A stretch of 64,000 nucleotides of DNA from Lepidodermella squamata (taxonomy: Eukaryota; Gastrotricha): assembly GCA_047495785.1 (NCBI GenBank), contig JBLDXI010000013.1:4340001-4404000 (forward strand), read 5' to 3'. The notes below the pieces were generated by a model. It ran no database searches. It was not told the DNA's origin and saw only the letters and a list, made by a program, of their open reading frames with translations. The position numbers and the translations under genes were made by a program. This document shows positions 56,889 to 64,000 of this stretch, in pieces (the first letter of the stretch is position 1; every line of letters starts with the position of its first letter).

Positions 56889-59637
56889 AAATTTTCCATT
56901 TTATAGTTTCATTATTTAATATTTTACTGAAATAAGCTCATTTACTTAACTTCAAACCATACTGGCAAAAAGTTGTGAAAATGTTGAATTATTTTTCTTT
57001 GTCTTCCAAATCTAAATTGCAGCCGATTCGTCTCCGAAATAGGTGCTAAAATCTAAAATTTTTAAACTTGAAATCACGTTTTCACTCTCCTTAATTTGGA
57101 TTCGCCATTTACTGCTTTGCTTTACGGTGTTTTTATATCTGCTCAGCCGTTATTGTTGTCTTTTTTACCTGTTTTTAATGTTTTTCTCAGAGCAATAAAA
57201 TGCGAAGAATTTTTGCAAAGAATATATGGTAGATATAAGCTTGAATGCAAAAATCAGGGTTCCGTTGTGATAGCTTATGGGCAGAGCAGGTCGGGGTGAT
57301 ATTATGGGTTGGGGTGGATTTAAGCGACCAACGCAGCGATTGTAATTCTTGCATGCTAACCTGCATGATCTAATTTCCCAAATTAGTGGATAGCGAATAG
57401 TGGACAGTGGATAAACACTAGTATTCTGACAGAATTGAAAAACTTCCCAAGCCTGTTTTAGGCAAAGAAGTCATCATTTTTCCAATGTAGATCGTGCGAC
57501 AAGACAAATTGATTAGATTGAGACGCAAAATCCGAAGATGCTTGTAGAATGGGCTCACACCGTTCGTTGCCAAATCTGAAAGAATTTGAGTGGTTTCTAT
57601 CAAATTCGGGTCTTTCTCGAGATTTTATGTCATTTTCATAACAGTGTCAGTCAATACACAAAACAGCACTGTGAATACTACTTGATAATCTCACCAAACA
57701 TGGCCGGGATGTAATGCTTCCGGTAGAATTTAATCAAAATATCCATGTTCGCAGCCCATAGATCATTACGAGATACTTGGATGACGAGCCAGTCGACGTC
57801 ACATACCAAAAGATTGTGTTTCCTACCAGTCAACCAACCAGTCCTACCAGTCCTACCAGTTTCGACCAGTACAATACAGTTGGCTCTGTACTTGACGAAT
57901 ATTGCACTTCGGGACTCTTCACAAGACAAGATAGTCGATAGATCTCTTTACTCTCTTTCCGTCAATAAGAACTTCGCCACAAACAGTCGCAGGTTTCGAA
58001 TTGTCGATTAGACGTAAAATGGAATGGCCGTGTGAGGCTGGTCTCGTTATTGTTAAAAGACAATTATTCGTATTGTATCAAATTTTATTTAAGTATCAGG
58101 TTGAAATATAAAACAACCTATCATTAGTAATAAGGGTTATCAAGCTGTGATTAAAGATAGGTGGCGTAGATGGTAATGATAGAGAGGCGGCGTTCTGACC
58201 AGCATAGGCTAATTGCAGTAATGTGATGGGGCGACGACCCGGTTTATAAGGTCGATGAACAATCGGGTTAGCACACACAGGTAAGCCTGCGTTTCGGCGC
58301 GAATAGCTATGTGCCTAAAGAATTGAATGTATTTCATTTTATAATATTTACGAATGAAAGACGGTTCGAGTTGCGCCTTACAGGCCGCGCATGAGATCCG
58401 GAAGATGATTTGTTGTTCTATCTTTTATTATCGTCTCCAGCTCGCGCTTATGGAAGATGACTTGCAGTCTCGTCAGCCTCTCTTCAATACTTCTTCTTCT
58501 TCCCCTGCAGATGTAACTGTAGATGGAGATGGAGAATGGTGTTCTCTAATTGCATGATTGCAGCCAGGACTTTGGCACGTAAAGACCGTTTGTGCCATGC
58601 ATTAACAATCGATTTTCGTATCGAAAAGTTCAAAGCAAAGTTCATCTTTTTGAAGACCGTTAAATTTCCAATGTGTACGCATAACATAGTATGCTTTGTT
58701 ATTCGGCGTACCACCCAAAGCCTCATATAGACGCCTCGTTGGTAGACGGTCTACAAGGCCTACAATGAAAACACTGACTGTTCACAATCTTGTAAGTACA
58801 GCTGCAAGGTCATCTCGATCATAAATTGTTGGCCAGGCAAGAAAAAAACCGTATTCCTTGAACCTTGAAACCTACGACGCGGGCACTGAACTAAAATCAC
58901 CCTGACTTGTGAGGATGTGTCTTTGACCGCCCGAATACCGTCGTATGCCATTGAATTATAAACTTGGCCATAAGCTTGGTTTGGGATGCTCGAAGTTTTT
59001 GCACTAAGCGCCCAAGAGCTCGAGCTTGACACCCCTTGTGCATCAATGATTTGCAACGGCAGGCAACTCTCTAAGCGGTACCATTGTCATATAGTGCATA
59101 GCACCAGTATAATCAGTTGATCATAGTTTCCAGTATCGAAACGGTGATGGGGCGCATATCTCAAAAATTGCATGATATGCCGAGCTTTCTAACACAGCCA
59201 GCCATAGCCAAGAATTGGCAATCACCTCGTCTTGGGTTGTCAATGATTTCCAGGTTGTTTATGCGGGCAGCAGCACGTAACTAGTCCTGGTTGCAAGGGA
59301 TGGGGAATGTTTGAAACTTGACAAAGAGAATTAAGAAATCCTGATAAATTGGCCCTGCCGGGTATAATAATACCGAAAATTACCAAGCCATTTACATTTT
59401 TTCCGGGTTTTCTTTGGTAACTCAGCTGAGAATGCAACGAGAATTAGTGGTATGGAGATAGTAACTATCCTATTTGTTACCTTATTTTCTTAGATGGTTA
59501 TGGAACTTTAAATGTTGACGTTATGCCGATATTTGACCAGAACAACTCGTTCCATAATGTCTGATTGCGCGAATAAGCGGCCGGTGAGATATCGCCATCT
59601 TTAATGAAATTGCCTAACATATATTCTCCGTTGGCAG
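56889..59637. other. intergenic, no supported gene
   Basis: AT-rich sequence with short frames on both strands (for example minus 57678-57929, 58760-59056 and 59240-59437) that look like the same kind of decayed coding debris as in the introns upstream. An ACCAGTC-type short repeat occurs at about 57826-57870. Confidence 0.35.
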
Positions 59638-60535
59638 ATGTCTACTGAAGCAGATGTGGCCGCAGTCGATAAACCTGTTCAAAAGAAGTCAAAGCCAGCT
59701 CCGAAACCGCCAAAAACTGAAACAATAACTGCTGAAGAGCTAAACGACGCTGAACCTTACGTTGAAAATGGTTATTATTCAATTATAATTACTGTGTTCA
59801 GCTTCCAATTTTTTGTCCGTATGTAGGCTTGCGGAAAGTTCGACCCTATTTCTATACGTTTCAAGTCTATGTGAAAGAGCGCTGGTTTGGTAAGAAGTTG
59901 ATTGATGTCATGACGACTGAGTTCCGGACAGATTTGTTCTATAACCATGTAAGGAAAATGTGTACCAATTACTTTGAGCATTCACCAATTTTGCGTTTAT
60001 TCAGCGTACTTCAATCGAATCTGGACGACTTACTGTAAACCGGAAAAGCGCCTCGCCTGATTACATTTTGAAAAATGGCGATGTCATTCACCACCGTGTT
60101 CATAGGTTTTGATTGTTACGCATGGCTATTCGCATCTTTAATTTTTGCGTGATTATTCTTTTAGACACGAGTGTCCAATTTTAGCCGATCCCATTGAAGT
60201 TATTGCGAATACTGACGATTTGGTTGTGATTAACAAGCCGTGCTCGATTCCGGCGCACCCTTGCGGCAGATATCGCCACAATTCCGTCACATTTATGATG
60301 GGCAAAGAACACGGAATGACCAATTTGCGAAGTAAGTGTTATGATTAACGCTATGGAAATCATCGCTACTCTGAAAAAATGGCCATCTTTCAGTTTTGTA
60401 TCGCCTTGATCGGCTTACTTCTGGCCTTATGATGTTCGCGAAAAGCTACGCGACTGCGGAAAAAATGCATGGCCTCATGGTGGATCGAGCTTTCAGGAAA
60501 ACTTACGTTTGCAGAGTTGCTGGCCGAGTCAATTG
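59638..60535 (+). CDS. RluA-family pseudouridine synthase (RPUSD2-like), 3' part not found
   Basis: Exons 59638-59770, 59827-59948, 60005-60105, 60165-60331 and 60394-60535 are joined in phase over introns of 56-62 nt. After a Lys/Pro-rich start comes an RNA-binding S4-like stretch (RTSIESGRLTVN, YILKNGDVIHHRVHR). Next is VVINKPCSIPAHPCGRYRHNS, a hallmark of the RPUSD2/Pus9 branch, then LYRLDRLTSGLMMFAKS, the catalytic-Asp box (RLDRxTSG). Family role: converts uridine to pseudouridine in tRNA or mRNA. The last exon ends in phase 2 after AGRVN. The remaining core, with the GRTHQIRxHL box, is not visible in the following 3.4 kb. A peptide PIEMSH at about 60590 resembles the next conserved block but is out of phase. 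Either a long intron leads out of the window or the gene is truncated. Confidence 0.85.
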
Positions 60536-62079
60536 GTAACTATATTTAGTATTTCGTTCAAATATAAGGAAATTCTTCGAATAGCCCATTGAGATGTCTC
60601 ATAGGCAACTAATAGCCGCACGTAGAGTTAGTCTCTATTGCGCAATCGATATGGATTTCGAAGTTCCACCTATTCAGGAGTCTTTATTTAAACTAAGCAC
60701 TTGGATAAATTTCATTTTTAATCCATCGTCGGACCTAGAGGCGATGATATATGTCGCAATTGTCGAAATTCCGCGGATTTCGATAAAATTGCCTCCAATC
60801 TCATTCCACCAAATTGTTTCTCATTTCCCGTAGGAAATCGGATTTCCTCTTGTCTAGAGGGATTTTAATTTGTTCATTTGTTCTTTTTCTGTGAATTCTT
60901 CTGTGCCCTCATTCGGCTTGGGAGAGGTCTAATGCGAATCTCGAAACCTTCTCATTTCTAACTTTCGAGGATCATTTCATTTTAGGCTAACATTTATATA
61001 GGTGATCAAAAATAAGATTCTTAGTATCTTGAAAATTTATTCATGGCCAATAGTTCAGAAAAATAGATGAACATTGATCTGATAATAAAAACGCCAAGCG
61101 ACACCCTAAATTTAAAGTTCCAGCACTAAATTTCCCATGAATATGATTTTTCGAGTTTCTGCTCTACACTAGGATCTCACATTTTTTGTTATACATAATA
61201 TCTAACTGATAGACCTTCATATTTTACGCGTAATTCACGCTATGAGCGAGCGGTCAGTTTATACGATTTATACTTCATCCTATAGAGCCGGTATCGATTC
61301 CAAGTATCGATTTTACAAATCAGTGGTTTTTCCGATATCAGTCGTGTGACCCAACATCGATAATTTTTCTACGTAGCTTAGGGCTTGTGTCGCTAAAACA
61401 AAAAGCCTAGGTTCATAGAGAGCATCGGTATCGATCAAAAAAACGAAAACACTGAAATCGCAAAGAATCTTGAATATTTAGCGTCAGGACGCCAGAACCT
61501 CGTGGGGCAAATTTGTTGACAAAATAAGAATTATTTGAAAAAGCCCTGTTTTGCATAAATTTTAGACAAGTAATTGATTTTTCGACGCCGTTGAAATAAT
61601 TGCCAAATGCCGTATTTGTTTCAATTTTCAATAGTAGCCCAGCTTATAATTGCCCATTCCTAATGCATGGTAAATTTGAGGGACCAAGCTGGCTCGAAAA
61701 CATAAAATGAAATATTTACGAAAAATGTTTAACATTTTCAAAATTTCAAGGTAGAAGTAGCCTGAGCTGCTATTCGAAGAAATACGGTAATTACGGTAAT
61801 TAGGAAGTGATAGATTCACCCATCTACTCGAAGAGTGAAAACTGTAAGGCATCGGGAAAGTCGTAGGTTAGGTCTTTCAAATTTAAATATCACAGAAAGA
61901 AAGGTCGAGTTATTATCATCTGAATCTTAAACTGGGCTCTTGCTAGCCGGATTCAAGCCTCCGGTAGCGCAAACAGCAAAACGTTGGCATCGGCATCACC
62001 GGGCTCGCTCGACCTGTAACGATACGTCGCCGGTCTGTGAAGGACAGAGCAGATGAGATTATAGCTATTTTTGTTATTT
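60536..62079. other. downstream of RPUSD2-like exons; repeat-rich, no further exon found
   Basis: Holds dispersed repeat copy C and AT-rich sequence. A frame at 60594-60833 has no family match. Confidence 0.4.
61090..61470. repeat. dispersed repeat, copy C
   Basis: CCAAGTATCGATTTTACAAA and the following TCAGTGGTTTTTCCGATATC are the core; ACCCTAAATTTA..GTTCCAGCAC, AACATCGATAATTTTTCTACG, TAGCTTAGGG and GGTATCGATCAAA are shared with copies A, B and D. Confidence 0.75.
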
Positions 62080-63967
62080 TCATGCATACCCTCCCGTGCA
62101 AGTGAAGCAAGTCTGACCAGCATCTATGAAAGTACCATTAGCGACAACGCTCATCCACCAGCCACCTCCCAAAAATGTCGAGACAGTGAAAGCGGTATAA
62201 TAGCTGTAGGTTCCAGCAAGGACGGTACTGTACTGGGAAGGCAGGCACGATGCCTGCGAAAATACAACTCGGCATGAATTTGAAATTTGATGCAAGAAAA
62301 TTGTTTCATACATCGTTATAGTTCTGCACGCATATCTTATATTTGTTAGCTTCATTGCTGATGAAACCGTTGTAGTAAAGAGCTTGATAAGAGCCAGCAG
62401 ATCTGATTTGCTTGAAAAAATTCCATCGCTCTGTAGGACAACATTAATTTTCAAAGCTTTCATGCTAGTTGGCATTACGCATTATTTGAGTCCACGTTGT
62501 TACGGCTGTAGAAGATGGCGCTAAAGCCTGAACAGCCATGTTAGCCGTCAGTGATCCAGTGTAGGTCCAGTAGAGCAACGGCTCCGTGCTAACTGGTGGG
62601 TTGTAAACCTCGATCACCGCTGAAGTAAGGCTATCGAATCGAAACTATAATAGAACAAATGCTTTCCTATTTCGAATAGCTGGGTTATCTATAAAAACGT
62701 TGCCTTCTTCAAGCCGGGGGTATTGCAGCCGCAAAGAATCAGTTTTTCGCTGGTTGGATCTTTGCAGACGCAAGTCGATCGTCGAGCGATCATCAATTGC
62801 CCAGCGCGATGCGTGAAAGTGGCACATCTCGTGCTTGAGGTTTCGCTTTTTAAAACCAGCTGAGTCACGGAGCCACTCGCCATCAGTTGCACGCACCAAG
62901 TTGAAGAGACAATGAGCGCGAAATCTGCGAAATCGTAATAAATAGGATTTGTTGCTTTTTACTTCGGAGGGGATATTCGTACTTGAACGGCTTTCCGGTT
63001 ACGTAATATTTGAAATTTTTTGGCCATAATAATGACTCCAAATATTTGAACCACTAAAACTGAGGTTTCAGCACTAAATTGTTCATAGTCTTTGAGATTC
63101 CAGCATTTTCGTTTTTTGATCGATACTGATGCCCTCCCTCCCCGAACCTAGGATTTAACTACCTGGTCCCCTAAGCTACGTAGAAAAAATATCGATGTTG
63201 GGTTCCGAAGTGGCTGATATCGGAAAAATCACTGATTTGTAAAATCGATACTTGGAATCGATATCGACTCTGCAGGCGGAAGTATAACTCGTAAATAGAC
63301 CATTTTTTGCGCAAAATTCCCGAACATGAAGAACTAGCAATTAGGCATGATAACAAAAAAAATCGAGATTCCAGAGAAGACATGAAACTCGAAAAAGCAT
63401 ATTTCAGAGAAATCTAGCTCTGGAATCTCAAATTTGGTGCTGATGGAACTATAAAATTAGAGTGCGCACTTAGCTTACCCTATTATAATCTGATTTTCAA
63501 ACCGAATAAGATTCCTATCAAAGAGGCTGATATCATGATCAAATTTGCTGGCAAAAACCTGAAATTTTAGGGAAGGATACCTGAAAGGCCCCGAACCTTC
63601 CTTATAACACAATTTTTGAAAATAGCGACTGACTCCTGTTTTGCCGGCAAACTTGATTAGACCAAAAGTTATTTTATCCCAGTTTTATACGTGTGAGATA
63701 TGATTCTTGCTCAGTTTTCTCAGAATATAACGTAAACCGGAAGCCGTTCAAGTAAGAATATTAAAAAATGAGAAAACCCTTTTTACTTACCTCCTGATGT
63801 CAGCTGGTTACCGATGTCTAAGCCAATAAATTTAGTCGCATTAGTCTTCGACGCGAAACCTGATACATAACGGAAGAATTGTTGGTAAAAAATACTAAAA
63901 CCAGTTTTAATGTGACCCTGTTTGTAATCCTGCCAGTCCATGCTCGAAAAATCCAAATCGGCATACG
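62080..63967 (-). CDS. 3' exons of an unknown cysteine-containing protein; 5' end outside window
   Basis: Exons 63967-63791, 62924-62699, 62630-62504 and 62253-62080 join in phase (about 234 codons to the TAA/TGA-type stop at 62080). The first exon encodes ...DLDFSSMDWQDYKQGHIK... and FIGLDIGNQLTSG. The second has Cys-rich TSSTRCATF and CVCKDPTSEKLILCGC. The third gives SAVIEVYNPPVSTEPLLYW, and the last has ASCLPSQYSTVLAGTYSY, an NGT site and a terminal CFTCTGGYA. Hydrophobic beta-like stretches with Cys and a glycosylation-type site suggest an extracellular protein. I do not recognise the family. The 866-nt intron between the first two exons holds repeat copy D. Confidence 0.5.
63040..63275. 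repeat. dispersed repeat, copy D (inverted)
   Basis: The inverse of the core: GATATCGGAAAAATCACTG, then ATTTGTAAAATCGATACTTGG. Flanking TTTTTGATCGATACTGATGCCC and CCCTAAGCTACGTAGAAAAA match the other copies in reverse. Confidence 0.75.
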
Positions 63968-64000
63968 CTAAATACCGATAGATCTACTTCAACTTAGTCA

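Noticed and set aside
1-64000. Bacterial contamination or a microbial defence system
   Set aside because: Spliceosomal introns in nearly every gene and metazoan domain architectures across the window; no CRISPR or operons.

Overview
The window is nuclear DNA of an animal. Genes are split by spliceosomal introns, many only about 50-70 nt long, and the domain architectures are metazoan (P-glycoprotein, HD-PTP, USP8, RPUSD2). Two genes combine a von Willebrand A domain, chitin-binding type-2 domains and a laminin-G-like domain. That is the layout of Pif/BMSP-type chitin-matrix and shell-matrix proteins, which are best known from lophotrochozoans, so a spiralian with a rather compact genome is the best guess. 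That guess is inference; no organism can be named from the sequence alone. I saw no tRNA, rRNA or CRISPR.

Layout. 1-2310 (-): first half of a full-length ABCB/P-glycoprotein gene, running off the left edge. 2.3-5.4 kb: spacer with a large foldback repeat, five copies of a palindrome, and a small two-exon gene of 82 codons. 5461-9728 (+): Pif-like gene 1, whose Thr-rich linker is split over fourteen tiny exons. 10-13.9 kb: terminal-inverted-repeat elements, an aspartic-protease-like gene (-), and an inverted fragment of a Pif-like gene. 13985-19128 (+): Pif-like gene 2, GC-rich in its codons. 19-26.5 kb: repeats, a small zinc-ribbon protein, a protease-fold protein lacking its catalytic His (plus a truncated copy of its 5' end), and a secreted Cys-rich protein (-). 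26508-28901 (+): a Golgi-type glycosyltransferase. 30334-38319 (-): HD-PTP/PTPN23. 39969-42345 (+): a zinc-finger protein. 42723-47573 (+): USP8. 48393-56888 (+): a type II membrane protein whose long introns hold transposon debris. 59638-60535 (+): RPUSD2-like pseudouridine synthase, with its 3' part not found. 62080-63967 (-): 3' exons of an unknown Cys-containing protein continuing past the right edge.

How the genes fit together. HD-PTP and USP8 act together in ESCRT-dependent sorting of ubiquitinated receptors, and here they lie about 4.4 kb apart with one zinc-finger gene between them. The HD-PTP phosphatase domain has lost the key active-site residues, whereas USP8 keeps its Cys and His boxes and carries two exact STAM-SH3-binding motifs. 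The two Pif-like genes and the inverted fragment form a local family that would act in a chitinous extracellular matrix.

Exon joins given below were deduced by eye from GT/GC-AG sites and checked by phase arithmetic. They are predictions, not transcript evidence.
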